Source: Staphylotrichum longicolle
Lineage: Eukaryota > Ascomycota > Sordariomycetes > Sordariales > Chaetomiaceae
Direction of reading: 5' to 3'
NCBI GenBank assembly: GCA_019096155.1
Contig: JAHCVI010000003.1
Location: forward strand, 4,464,001 to 4,528,000
DNA: 64,000 bases
Program-made: the position numbers and the translations under genes
Notes under the pieces: generated by a model
The model's database searches: none
Told to the model about the DNA's origin: nothing
The model's input: the letters and a program-made list of their open reading frames with translations, nothing else
In this document: one piece after another, positions 33,435 to 43,789 of the stretch
Numbering within the stretch: the stretch's first letter is position 1
Layout of the letters: every line of letters starts with the position of its first letter

Positions 33435-34160
33435 GTTTTGGGTGGGTTGGTGTCGGGGTTGGGACTGTCCAACTCATCTCTCGACTCTCTTTGCGTATGG
33501 GATTGTCTGGCGCTACTTATGGGTCCCACGACGGAAACTGTGAGCCGATCGGGGGTTTACCCCGCGAGACGGGCGCCACGGGCCGCACTGGCATGCCCCC
33601 CCTTCTCCGCACCGCTCGGCGCTAGTAGCCTCCGCCGAGTCCGAAACACCCCCACAATGTGCCTCTTCGGCGGTTCTGCGGTCCGCCGACGGCGTGTTGC
33701 CGCCGGGACTGTGCCGAAGTTTGGAGTGTAGTTTTTGTTGACCCCCGCTGGCCCGTGTTGCCCCCGGAGGGCAGACAACCATGATGGAGCGAAGAGACCT
33801 GATGTTGCCACTTTGACAATGCTCAGCGGCGCTGGTCAATATTAGACGTAAAGTCTCGTCTGGCCGGTGTGGGAACTGTTCTGCTTTGTTCTACGCCAGG
33901 CGGGCAGTGGCTTGGTCGAGGCAATCCTTCATTGAACAGGCCTTAATGCAACCCACACTCACACCACAGCACCATACCACATGTCTTAATTGTTTGAAAA
34001 AACTCTCATGATTCTGCCGGGTCTCACCATCTTTCAGCCATACCACCATGGCCCAGGATGCGCCCGCAATGTGATACATCATCTTTCTACATGTACATGG
34101 TGGTCAAGTCCACCAAAAGCCCTGCACAGCAAAGGTCTGCTCACGTGTCCCCCCATCCTC
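33435..34160. other. Intergenic, VAO-type gene promoter
   Basis: About 0.7 kb. No gene seen; small frames on both strands lack domains. Confidence 0.55.
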
Positions 34161-35853
34161 CTACTCGACATAAGAAATCTCCAGCTTGCCACCCGCCGCC
34201 TCCTTCCACGCCTCGAGCACGTCCTCGGCCGGCCGCCAGTGGTCAATCTTTTGCCCCAGCGTCCAAATCAGCACCGGGTCGTCCTTGCCCTTGGGGTGCT
34301 TCACAAACTTGACCCTGAACTTGCGCGTCATGAACTGCGGGACGAACGGCTTGCCCGGGTCCTGGCTGAAGTTGTCCCCCAGGTAGAGCCTGAAGGTCTC
34401 GATCTTGGGCATCTTGCCCATGACGCGGGCGGCGGCGCGCAGCATGGGGTTGATGGTCTCGTCGTTGGGCAGGGTGCGGTTGCGCTTGACGGGCTCCATG
34501 TTCAGGAACGCGTAGTCGTCGTTCTTGGCCGCCATGTACTCGTAGTAGCCCTCGTCGTCCGACGTGGGCTCCCAGTCGGGGATCGGGTCCGACAGGAAGA
34601 TGCCCTCCTCGACGTGCTGGACGTAGCTCGTCCACTGCGGGTCCTCGGCCGCCTTGTCGTAGGCGTGCTCCGTCTCGTCCTTGACGAAGAACCACCGGCC
34701 GCACGACGTGTCCGGGCCGATGGCGAGCTCGAACGTCGTGAGCGCCGGGAAGGGCGGCGCCGCGGTGGTGGGGTCGCCGTCGCCGGCGAGGCCGTCGAAG
34801 AAGTCGACGGGGATGCAGAACTGGCCCGACAGGCGGAGGACGGTCAACGAGGAAAACTTGGACAGGTTCCGCAACATGGTCGTCGCGTGGTCCCCCATCG
34901 AGGTCCGGAGCCGGTACCGGCTGGGCGCGATGAACTCGTTGCGCGGCGAGTGGCGGTTCAGCTCCAGACGCAACTCCTCCAGGGGGAGTGTGTTCGGAAT
35001 CCTGCCGACATAATACGCGACATCTGACAGAACCAAAAACAAGTCAGCGAATCTGTGATTCCATCCGGAGTTGCAATTCGTCTCTGCATACCGTCACGCC
35101 ACTCATCCTTTCTCTCCCGGTCCTTGCGCCACTGCTCGTCAAAAACCAGGTGCACCATGCGCAGATCCACGAAGCGCTTGAGGAGGAGCGGGATAAACGA
35201 CGGCTCGAGAAACTCCAGCAGTTTGTAGTTCTCAAAGTAGAACTCGTCGATGCCCTTGACGACGGGGGAGTCGTCGTTCCCGAGCAGGAGGCTCATGGGC
35301 TCGTGGTACCACTTCGCGATTTGCACCGCCTTCTCGTCCTCGTCGTGCTTTCCGTTGCACCACGCCCCGTCAGGCACGCCGTCGTCGCACGTCAGGAGCG
35401 CCAGCCGCATCGGCGTCAGAGGGAGGCTGGTCTCCTCGGTCAGCCGCTTCGAGATGTCGTTGAGCGCCTGCAAGAAGTCGCGGATGCCGTCCGAAAAGAC
35501 GTCCTCCTCGTGGTCGGTGTCGTGTGCGGCAGCGCAGCAGCCCGGTTCGTTGACGTTCAGGGTGATCATGACGTTGATTTCCTGCAGGAACTGTCTGCGC
35601 CGGACCGACTCTCCCTTGAACAGATCGGCAAAGTCTGTGAGATCGAGTCCGTACTCGCCCTCGGGGTCAAAATTCAGCGAGCGGAGGCTGTCCTCGTGCT
35701 CCACGATGGCCTTCCACTCGGGTAGGCCTTGGCCAGGGCCTCTCTGTCGTCCTTGTCGGAGAGCAGCCGGACAATCATGGACCGCAGCTCGTTTGGGAGC
35801 TTGGTCATCATGGTTCGTGGCTGCCGCGCAGGCTGCGAGGCGTTCTGAGGCAT
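34161..35853 (-). CDS. Hypothetical F-box-like / LRR-like protein, one frameshift
   Basis: Start ATG 35853 ('MPQNASQPARQPR'), then 'LPNELRSMIVRLLSDKDDRE', which resembles an F-box start (Leu-Pro-x-Glu-Leu). Near 35729 the frame must move by one ('AYP' then 'EWKAIVEHEDSL'), best explained by a lost C in a CCC run. Exon 1 ends at 35092 and exon 2 begins at 35023. The body has leucine-patterned blocks ('LEFLEPSFIPLLLKRFVDLR', 'NLSKFSSLTVLRLSGQF', 'MPKIETFRLYLGDNF') like the degenerate LRRs of fungal F-box proteins, and ends 'WKEAAGGKLEISYVE'. If the F-box reading is right it would be an SCF substrate receptor; the targets are unknown. About 540 residues after frame repair. Confidence 0.75.
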
Positions 35854-37521
35854 TTTGACGAAAACGGTGGAAATGTCTGGGGAGAAGAAAGAGAGAAATG
35901 TGTGGTTTGGGAGACGATCTGTGGGACTGGACGAGAAGAGCGAGACGTGGTGGAATAAAAAAACAGCCCGAGGGAGAATGAGAGAGAGAGAGAGATGGAG
36001 ACCGGGTTTCTTGTTGGCTTGAGAAAAGTCGAGAGAAAGGTGGAGTGGTTGGTGATCACAAGAGAAGGCGGGAAGGACCACGTCGAATTCTGTCAGCGGA
36101 AGGAAGGTATTGTTCGGAGTCGTGAATAAAGAGTAAACAACACGACAATAGGTCGGACAGGTTCTTGCCAGAAGAGTTTACGCGGGGCCCTGTTGACCGG
36201 GAGATGATTTACAGAGAAGGTACCGGAAGGTTGCGAGTGGAACAAGTTACTTGGTCCACGCTTCGAGGCCATGATGGCAGAAGAAAGGCGAGTCGGCTGG
36301 GGTATTTTGATCTACTCTCGGTGATCCCGGCGGTCGTGATCCGGGTTAGGGCTTCCGAGCCCCGGGCACTCCGGCTGTTCTAGCCGGAGGTAGAGTTTCA
36401 AGCCCCGGCTGAAGTTAGGCCGGGGCCCACAACCCGGCCGGACCGCGCAGAGAATGCCGGAGGTAATGCCGGAATTCGAGACGTCACCCGGGCAACACAG
36501 TCTCGGAGGCCCCGTCTCCGCCGGGGAAAGAAATCCTGCCACTCTCTAGCTGGCGGCCAATGATATCTAAAGACGGCCATGGCAGTCAAAACCATCCCGG
36601 AAGGAGCAAGCCAAATAAATTTGTAACCTAATTTCAAACTTTTCGTGGTGTTGAGAAATGCAGTTGGTGAGCGGGTATATATACATGATGCTTTGGCATT
36701 TTAAGGCCATTGATGTTACGCCCAAGGTCAACTCGAAGCAGAAGACAGGTAATCGACGGGTCACACCCATCTTTCAATGTGGAAATAACAAACTCAGCCA
36801 ACATCAGTCTTTGTTTCTAGATGATGGCAATGTTCAGGACTAAAGTGCTGGTTGATGGTATCTCAGTGTGAGGTTCTTCAGAAACCCAGGAAAAGCGACA
36901 GGGGTTGGAATGCGGATCAGCAGACGGGCGTGGAGGCTTTGGAATGCGGAGCGGATGCTCCCGTTGCCACACCAATGCCGATGAGAGAACAATGAATTGT
37001 CCAACAGGCTGTGCTTGGCCAGCAACAGCGGAATACACACATTTCATGAAGGCTTTATACCTTGGCTGTCTGCCTGTCCCGTCCGTCAGAGCCATGGTTG
37101 TTCTGAAGACAAAACTTCTCAGCACACTGTCAATAACACGCTTAAGTGACCCATCGTTGGTGACTCTTGTCATTCAAGAGGTTTGTGTTTGGGCGAATGC
37201 TTGCTTGCTTGAGGGCAGCAATCGTCTCCGGTCCATCCGTAATGTGGAACAAAGCGGAGTTTGATTGGGGTTTCCAAGCTTTGCGCAGTCAAGAAATCAT
37301 GTGTCATCGTGGCTGACGATCCCGTGGCACAAGGGTTCAAAAAACAATCTTGGCACATGGTTGACATCTGATGATTCATTTTATCTCAGGCAGGAGGCGC
37401 AAGTCACTGGACTTGGGGCATGGGGCAGATGGGAGATCAAGTTACAGTTTCGTCTACACGTGTATCTCGCTAAAAGGGGTATCGGATTATTGCTTCGTGA
37501 TAATTCGTCATCCCAGGCTGA
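35854..37521. other. Intergenic with GC-rich hairpin block
   Basis: About 1.67 kb. It contains a GA-rich run near 35975-36000, a strongly GC-rich hairpin block at 36320-36540, and AT-richer sequence after it. No gene supportable. Confidence 0.55.
36320..36540. repeat. GC-rich hairpin block, possible transposon remnant
   Basis: Several short perfect inverted repeats lie close together, for example ctccggct/agccggag around a 5-nt loop near 36369-36389 and ggccggg/cccggcc near 36419-36440. The GC content is much higher than the flanks. No coding frame, terminal repeat or target duplication could be fixed. Confidence 0.4.
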
Positions 37522-38469
37522 TCATTGGTACTTCCTGACCAGCTCCAGCAGCGTCGACGCCACCTCCTTGGGGTTTGTGGCGTTCAGGTAGTGATTGCCG
37601 CCCTCGGCCATGGTAAGGGTGGCCTCCTTGGACGAGGTGAACAGCTTGATCTGCTCCGCCGGGACTTGGCTGCCAAACACCACATCGTCGGTGCCCTGCC
37701 ACATGTTAGCCAACAGCTCAGGAGATTGCCTCTCTCGAAAGCGACGCACCTGAATCCAATACACCGGGCAGGTGATATCCCTGACCCTCCGCAGCAGGCC
37801 ATCCCGATCCAGCAGGCAGGCCAGGGCCATCTTGAGCTTCTTGCGCCCCTCGTCGCCCTTGTAGACGTCCTTGAGCGTCTCGGTCCAGAACGAGACCAGC
37901 TCGGCGGTGCCCGCGGCGCCGAACCCGAGCGTCGCCACCATGCCGCACCACACGTCGTCGACGACAAAGTCGGGCGTGGGCGTCGGGCTGCACCACTTTT
38001 CAAAGAAGGGCGAGAGCAACGTCTTGGGGTCCCAGCAGCCCTTGGCCCGCGAGTCGGCCGACTCGTAGTCCATCGAGGTGCCGAGCAGCACGAGCCCCTG
38101 GATGCGCTCGGGGGCCAGCAGGGCCATGCGGGCGACCATCCAGCCGCCCTGGCTGGTGCCGAGGGCGTAGGCCTTGTCGATGCCGAGCTTGTCGAGCACC
38201 TGCAGGGCCATGATGGCCGTGTCCCAGTACGTGAAGTGCTCGGTGGGGCAGCTGGTGGCGCCGTGGCCCAGGGGCTCGATGGCGAGCAGGTTGAGGGCGC
38301 CCGTGAGTGTGGCGTCGGCGAACTGCGTCTTGTAGAGCGACACGGTGGTGCACATGGAGTTGATGAGCACGCAGGTGGGCTTGGCCGGGTCGTAGGCCCC
38401 GCCGGACAGGGCGTAGCCGGCCTTGATGCCGCCCAGGTGCGGGACCTCGACTGTGGTGGTGGCTGCCAT
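37522..38469 (-). CDS. Alpha/beta-hydrolase fold protein
   Basis: Two exons (38469-37750, 37695-37522) give 297 residues; ATG 38469 ('MAATTTVEVPHLGGIKAGYA') is preferred to the upstream in-frame GTG. Fold features: 'CVLINSMCTTVSLYKTQF' (oxyanion loop), 'LNLLAIEPLGHGAT', nucleophile elbow 'ALGTSQGGWMVARMALL', acid 'WIQGTDDVVFG' formed across the intron, and catalytic His in 'AEGGNHYLNATNPKEV'. The triad Ser-Asp-His is complete, so it is probably an active cytosolic esterase or C-C hydrolase. The substrate is not predictable. It does not overlap its neighbours and the frame is clean. Confidence 0.9.
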   Translation of the reverse strand: MAATTTVEVPHLGGIKAGYALSGGAYDPAKPTCVLINSMCTTVSLYKTQFADATLTGALNLLAIEPLGHGATSCPTEHFTYWDTAIMALQVLDKLGIDKAYALGTSQGGWMVARMALLAPERIQGLVLLGTSMDYESADSRAKGCWDPKTLLSPFFEKWCSPTPTPDFVVDDVWCGMVATLGFGAAGTAELVSFWTETLKDVYKGDEGRKKLKMALACLLDRDGLLRRVRDITCPVYWIQVRRFRERQSPELLANMWQGTDDVVFGSQVPAEQIKLFTSSKEATLTMAEGGNHYLNATNPKEVASTLLELVRKYQ

Positions 38470-40045
38470 GGTTCTGCGTCGCACTCACACGGGGAAGGGA
38501 TCCGAGTTGAAGGGCGAAGGATGGGATGCAGGGTGCAGATTTGGCAAAGCTGGGCAGCGGAAAGCGAGGGATGGAAGGGGAGGAAGGGCGGCTGAGAAGG
38601 AGGACCCAGGCAAGCCAGGGACTGCGGGGGGAGGAGGGAGGGGGGGAGGGGTTCGTGGGCAAGTGGTGATCTGCGAGTCTGGTTCGACTCGGGCCCCAGC
38701 AGAGGAGGGGTTTCCGACTGCCATTCCCCGTCCGAGCCAGTCGAGCCAGTCAAGCCAGTCAAGCCAGTCCATCCCTCTTGGCTGTTCCAAGTGGCCCAGA
38801 GTGGGTTTGTCGCGGTGCAAGCGAGCATCGGGCGCGTTGCCGAGAAGGGAAAGAATACGCCCCGCAAACGGGCGGGTCTGTGGGTTCCGGAACAGTGCCG
38901 GCAGTGCGGCTAGGCCGGGTTGGGGGCGAGCTAGCCGACGTTGAGATTTAATGCGCAGTTGATATTCATTGTTCTCACATGTGCGTTCCATTTTGGTCGC
39001 AGTTTCCAGGGGCGCGCATTGCATGTGTGTCTGGGCAGTCGCGTGAGGAGAGTGAGGAGAGTGAGGAGGTCAGCATTTTTCACATGTTCGCAGTTCCAGG
39101 TTGTTTTGATGCGGTGGCTGCGGTGGCTGTCGATGGTGCCAAAAGCAAACATGAAAATGTGCACTAAAATTAAAGCAATGCAACCGGAACCGTCGCCGGG
39201 TCGCGCCTCCAAGCTCTTTCCAACAAGCGAAGTGCCGCAAGCGTCCCGAGGAAGTGGAACCATAGCGGAGACGGCCCCTTTTTTGTGCACATCGCGGGTT
39301 TTGTCATGCCAAGACGGACTGCAGATCCTCAACCGAGGGGGGAATTCTTTCCGTCCCAGACAAGCTATCCAAAAAGAGAGCCATTTTGTGGTGTGAGGAC
39401 CCCTGCTGCCCTGCTCGCGCTGCGGAATTCGCTCCCTCTCCTAATGATGGGGTCACCCTGCGACGTCCTCGGAGCCCATCCATACAGATTCCCCGGCCCG
39501 AGCCGCTAAACCGGATACGCAAAAAGACGAAACACGGCTCAGAAGAAGTAAACGAAGAGTGACGGAATAGTTTCCCCTCCCAGGACAACAGATCCGGGGA
39601 AGCCATACAATCTTTGGTGCAAAAGACAGCCTCAGGACAGTCTCGACAATGGCGATAGGCCAGGCTCACCGAGGTCAAAGCAGGCCTCCATGTAGACAGG
39701 GGGTCCTCGGCAATGGCATGGTTTGAGGCTGGACGTGACGTGACCCAGTCAGTGAGCCGATGGGCTGCCCTCCATGACAATCGCCACTCCTCAGACCCAG
39801 ACAAGGGCCCAGGGACGTGGACTAGCTTCGAGCTAGGCTCCTTCTGCAACTGATTGACAGGTCCACTACTCATGCAACGGCAAGCTCCAGATGTCACCCA
39901 AGACCACCATCGCCGAAACTTTGCCCGTCCCCTGTCCATCGTGGCCCGTGTTGCTGGATGGTGAGAACTCAAAATCCCGCCGTCTCCATGCTGTCGGGAC
40001 TCGGGAGCCCTCGTTCTTCCTCCAAGGTTCCTACCCAGCATCGCC
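38470..40045. other. Divergent intergenic region
   Basis: About 1.6 kb between the minus-strand hydrolase and the plus-strand membrane protein, so it should contain both promoters. Includes a short run of agccagtca repeats near 38735-38770 and gaggagagt repeats near 39045-39066. No gene supportable. Confidence 0.55.
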
Positions 40046-41368
40046 ATGGCCGACTCGGTGCTCCCCGGGATTCCCGGCTACGACCCCCATAACCTCCAGC
40101 CATGGACCGTCGAGGTCGTCGTCTCGGTGACGGTCCTGGCGACGGTGACAGTGATCCTACGCCTGCTCAGCCGGCATATCAAGGCTCAGAAGCTCTGGTG
40201 GGATGACTACATGATCATCTTTTCCCTGGTATGTTGTTCCGGGGCGTTGTCAAGACTATCACTCACCAAGCTAATCGTGTGTCTCGCCTCTCCAGCTATG
40301 GAACTTCATCGTCGTCGGTTTCATCTTTGCCATGTACTCGGCCGGCATGGGCATCCACGCCGACAAGGTCCCGCTCGACGACATCGTGCTCATGGCCAAG
40401 TTCCTCGTCGTGGCCGAGATCCTCTACGCCTTCAACCTGGTCTGGAGCAAGCTGAGCATCCTGTTCATGTACTACCGCATCTTCCACTTCCCCTACTTCA
40501 AGAAGATGGCCTACATCATTGGCGCCTTTATCATCGCCTGGGTCATCACCATCACGTTTCCTCTTCATCTTCATCTGCGTGCCCGTCGAGAAGCTGTGGT
40601 ATCCGGACCTGCCGGGCCACTGCATTGACCAGGTCGGCACCTGGATCGCCAACGCCGCGTCACCATCCTGTCCGACGTGGCCATCCTGGTCTTGCCCATC
40701 CCGCAAGTGTGGAAGCTGCAGCTTCGCCGGCCAGAAAAGATTGGTGTCACCTTTGCGTTCTGCCTCGGTTTCTTGTGAGCTTTCCCCTTCCTCTTCCAAG
40801 TCACACTACCCCTTTACTCACCGACAATCTCCTCAAAACCAGCGTCGTCTTCGCCTCGGCCTACCGCTTCAGCGTCCCTTTCTCCTACAGCAACAGCGAC
40901 CCGACCTACTCCCTGGCCCCCACCGTCGGCTGGACCGCCATCGAGATGTCGGCCGGCATCATCTCGGCGTGCCTCCCGACCCTGGGTCCCGTCATGGCCT
41001 TCTGCGCCGGCAAGCTGGGCATCAAGCGCACGCTGCTGAGCAGCCGCAACGGCGGGACCACGCACGCCTCGTCGTCCAAGAACTTTGCGCAGTCGGCCAC
41101 GGCGTCGCTGAGCGACCGCACTGAGGTGGAGCTGCAAAAGTCGAGCACGAGCCGCAAGGACGGCGCGGGCGCGTTCTACCGGCTCCCCGACGGCCAGATG
41201 TCGGGCGAGACGGCGGGGGCCGTCGACTCGGATCTGAGACCCAAGCATGGGTACAAGTACACCGTGACGAGCCAGCCGGGCAAGGGGGACGGGGCGAGCC
41301 TGAGCGGGGACGAAGTGCCGTTGCATGGGATTCGGGTGCATACCGACTTCAAGCAGTCCGAGAGCTGA
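40046..41368 (+). CDS. Fungal rhodopsin-like (PTH11-related) seven-helix membrane protein, two frame breaks
   Basis: Exons 40046-40228, 40296-40774, 40843-41368. It starts 'MADSVLPGIPGYDPHNLQPW'. Helices include 'VVVSVTVLATVTVILRLLSR', 'WNFIVVGFIFAMYSAGMG', 'MAKFLVVAEILYAFNLVWSK', 'LSILFMYYRIFHFPYFKKMA', 'IIGAFIIAWVITITF' and 'AIEMSAGIISACLPTLGPVM'. The family marks 'WWDDYMIIFSL', 'YRFSVPF...DPTY' and 'GWTAIEMSAGI' are present. There is no CFEM domain. Two 1-base losses, near 40558 and near 40661 ('NAAS/TILSDVAILVLPIPQVW'), break the middle exon. The Ser-rich cytosolic tail ends 'HTDFKQSES'. Likely a plasma-membrane sensor-type protein; the ligand is unknown. Confidence 0.85.
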   Translation: MADSVLPGIPGYDPHNLQPWTVEVVVSVTVLATVTVILRLLSRHIKAQKLWWDDYMIIFSLVCCSGALSRLSLTKLIVCLASPAMELHRRRFHLCHVLGRHGHPRRQGPARRHRAHGQVPRRGRDPLRLQPGLEQAEHPVHVLPHLPLPLLQEDGLHHWRLYHRLGHHHHVSSSSSSACPSRSCGIRTCRATALTRSAPGSPTPRHHPVRRGHPGLAHPASVEAAASPARKDWCHLCVLPRFLVSFPLPLPSHTTPLLTDNLLKTSVVFASAYRFSVPFSYSNSDPTYSLAPTVGWTAIEMSAGIISACLPTLGPVMAFCAGKLGIKRTLLSSRNGGTTHASSSKNFAQSATASLSDRTEVELQKSSTSRKDGAGAFYRLPDGQMSGETAGAVDSDLRPKHGYKYTVTSQPGKGDGASLSGDEVPLHGIRVHTDFKQSES

Positions 41369-41667
41369 GGGCGTGCCTGCGTGCGTGCGTTGCGTGCGGT
41401 CTGTATCAGTAGCGTGTTTTACTTTCAGGTGTTATCTTGTGGGATGGGAAAAACCGGCGTATTGCTCATTTTACAGAGATACTCAACATGAATCCAGACA
41501 TGCGAGTCCGTACCCTCTTGTCTTCTCAACACGTTCCACGGCGTTTGGCTCTCAGGGGCGAGAGACTGAGCTGTACAAGCCTTCCGCTGGCGACATCTCA
41601 ACCCCGTCTCGTATTGCTGACCACGTCCCAACCTTCACACTCGAGACGCAGCAAAGGAAGAAGAACC

Positions 41668-42125
41668 TTAAAAGTCCTCCAACTTGTAAACTTCATACGC
41701 CGGCTCCTCGTACGGATGCGCCCTGTTGTCCCAACATCATCAGCCACCGCAGCACCACCACCACCTCCCCCTCCTCTCAAAAAGCAAAACACACACGCAC
41801 GCACCAAAAACAGCCAAGGTAACGCGAAGACAAACTTACTTCTTCAAAGCCTCCACCGCGCGCCTCGCCACCTCCTCCCGACGCAGAGCGTCTCCACCCG
41901 CGCCTCCTCGACGTGCTCCAGCTCGCCCACCTTGCCGATGTGCGGGTTCGCGGCGTCCCGGGGCGGAACTGGCCCGTCCCGACCACGGTGAAGCAGCACT
42001 CGGTGTAGTTGCCCGCGCCCGGTACCGGCCCGCGCCCGCGGCGAAGATGGCGGATTTGCAGGCCTCGAGGGCGGCGGGGGCACGTGGAAGACGAGCTTGT
42101 AGCGGCGGGCGAGGGCGGAGGCCAT
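41668..42125 (-). CDS. Stand-alone NIF3/YqfO-like insert-domain protein, frame breaks
   Basis: Exon 1 42125-41840, exon 2 41722-41668. Reading across frames gives 'MASALARRYKLVFHVP', 'ALEACKSAIFAAGAGRY', 'GNYTECCFTVVGTGQFRPG', 'ANPHIGKVGELEHVEEARVE', 'LCVGR' and 'ARRAVEALKKAHPYEEPAY' then 'EVYKLEDF'. That is the small CutA-like domain inserted in bacterial NIF3/YqfO (DUF34) proteins, here on its own at about 115 residues, with the characteristic 'HPYEEP' end. About four 1-base losses in exon 1 (GC-rich) break the frame. Function unknown; the fold forms trimers and may bind metals or small ligands. Confidence 0.78.
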
Positions 42126-42792
42126 GGTTTTCTTGTCTTCTTTTTTTTTCCTTGTTTAGTTTCGTTTGCTTAGGTGGTGGTGGATTGGTTTTGGCGGTGG
42201 TGATTTTCTGGGGTTGATGTCCGGGGTTGGATGGAGAAGGAGGACGGAGGGACGGAGTGGGGGAGCGGGAAGGTACGGCTAAAAGTGGGGAGCTACCTAC
42301 CAACAGGCAGTGACCCCGCCTCAACCTCGACCTCGAACTGACACCAACTCCACTGTTCCCCCGTTCTGCCTTCTTGCCTGCCGGCTCACTGCATGCAACT
42401 CATCCCAAAACGACACCTGGGACATGCGTGATAGCTCTGGATGCAAGGCAAAACTAGACTATCAAGGTCAAGTGCAATTACTACCAACTACTAATAAGCC
42501 AAAACCAGTAATTACCTTACGCACTACCCATCATCATCCATCTTCCCTTACAACAATCATTCCTTCCATTATCACATTAGATCATTCATTTCCTTCATTC
42601 TTCAAGCATGTCTTTCGTTCCCTTCCCTTCCCCTTTCCCCTTCACCCATCCGTCCATCCATCCATCCATCCTATTCGACCCAAGATAGGGTTAGGTACTA
42701 GGTAAGTTAGAGCATCAGGTCCAGGCAAGCAAAGACAAACATCCATCCATTCATCCCTCCGTCCATCCACCCACCCCACTCAAACCTCTCTC
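42126..42792. other. Intergenic with short ATCC microsatellites
   Basis: About 0.67 kb. C/T-rich on the plus strand with catccatccatcc runs near 42645-42665 and 42738-42775. No gene seen. Confidence 0.6.
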
Positions 42793-43789
42793 TTACCACA
42801 ACCGGAAAGGCCTCGCCCTCGGCGCAGCCCCGCAGTCGCGATGCTGCTCGTCGCCACCGTCGACCTGGCCGTCGAAGACGACGGCGGGGCGGGGGCGGGG
42901 GCGGGGCCTGGGTGGTCGTCGGCGGGGGCGGAGGAGGCGCCTTGGTGGTGGACGACGGCGGCGGCGGCGGAGGCGAGTACGTGGGCGAAGACGAGTGGGG
43001 GCCTCGGTCTTGGTGGTCGTCTTGGTGGTGGTGGCCGTCCTGGTCTGCGTGGTGGTCTCCTCCGGCGGGCAGGACTCGGTGGACGAGGAGGAGGGTGGGG
43101 GGCGGGAGTGTGTCTTGGTGGTCGAGGATTCCTCAGGGCACTCCTCGGTGGAGGTGGAGTGCGGGGCCGGGTGTGGGTCTTGGTGGTGGTTTCGGTTTCT
43201 TCGGTGCACGTCTCGGTGGACGTGGAGTGGGGAGGTTTGCTGGTGGTGCTGGTCGTCTTGGTCTTGGAAGTGTGCGGGTAGGTGACGGTGGTGGAGTCCT
43301 CGCACCTCCGTGGTCGACGACGACGAGGAGGAGGTGCTGGTGGACTTGGTGGTGGACGAGCTGCTGGTGTGGTGGCTGGACGAGGAGGACGTGCTAGTCG
43401 ACGTCGAGGTCGAGGTGTGGCAGCCCGTGGCGGTCACGACGGCCCAGCTGGTTGCGCAGCCGAGGCCCTTGCACTGCTCGTGGCAAGGGAAGGCCGTGTA
43501 AGAGGTCGCGGGCGGGTTCGGGCAGCCGCAGTTCTGGGTCACGGTGCTCAGGATCAGACACGCCGGCACCGGGCAGGTGCGGCACTGGTTGGTGGTGGAG
43601 GTGATGGTGGGACAGCCGGTGGCAGGCCCAGTAAAGGTCGTCGTGTGGTGGTCGCCGGTGGCCGCCACAGGGGTGATGCTGTGAGAGGTGGGTCAGTGAT
43701 ACCATATCTGGAAGAGGCAAGGAGTGGTGGCCTGTGGTGTCGACTTACACCGCCGCCCCAACGGCAAGGACAACGGCAAGCGAGTGCAT
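42793..43789 (-). CDS. Secreted mucin-like protein with N-terminal Cys-rich domain (frame uncertain at C-terminus)
   Basis: Exon 1 is only 41 nt (43789-43749, 'MHSLAVVLAVGAAV', a signal peptide) and joins exon 2 at 43678. A Cys-rich stretch follows: 'GCPTITSTTNQCRTCPVPAC' and 'TVTQNCGCPNPPATSY', then 'FPCHEQCKGLGCATSW'. After it the protein becomes an almost pure Ser/Thr tract and then Thr/Pro/Lys-rich sequence. In the second half the Thr/Pro-rich composition switches frame at least once near 43310, and the stop at 42793 is one of several options; another frame ends with 'STVATSSIATAGLRRG'. Probably a glycosylated cell-wall or GPI-anchored protein. Confidence 0.65.

Noticed and set aside
37525..38595. 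Plus-strand open frame of about 356 codons
   Set aside because: Antisense of the alpha/beta-hydrolase; long only because of high third-position GC. No domain on the plus strand.
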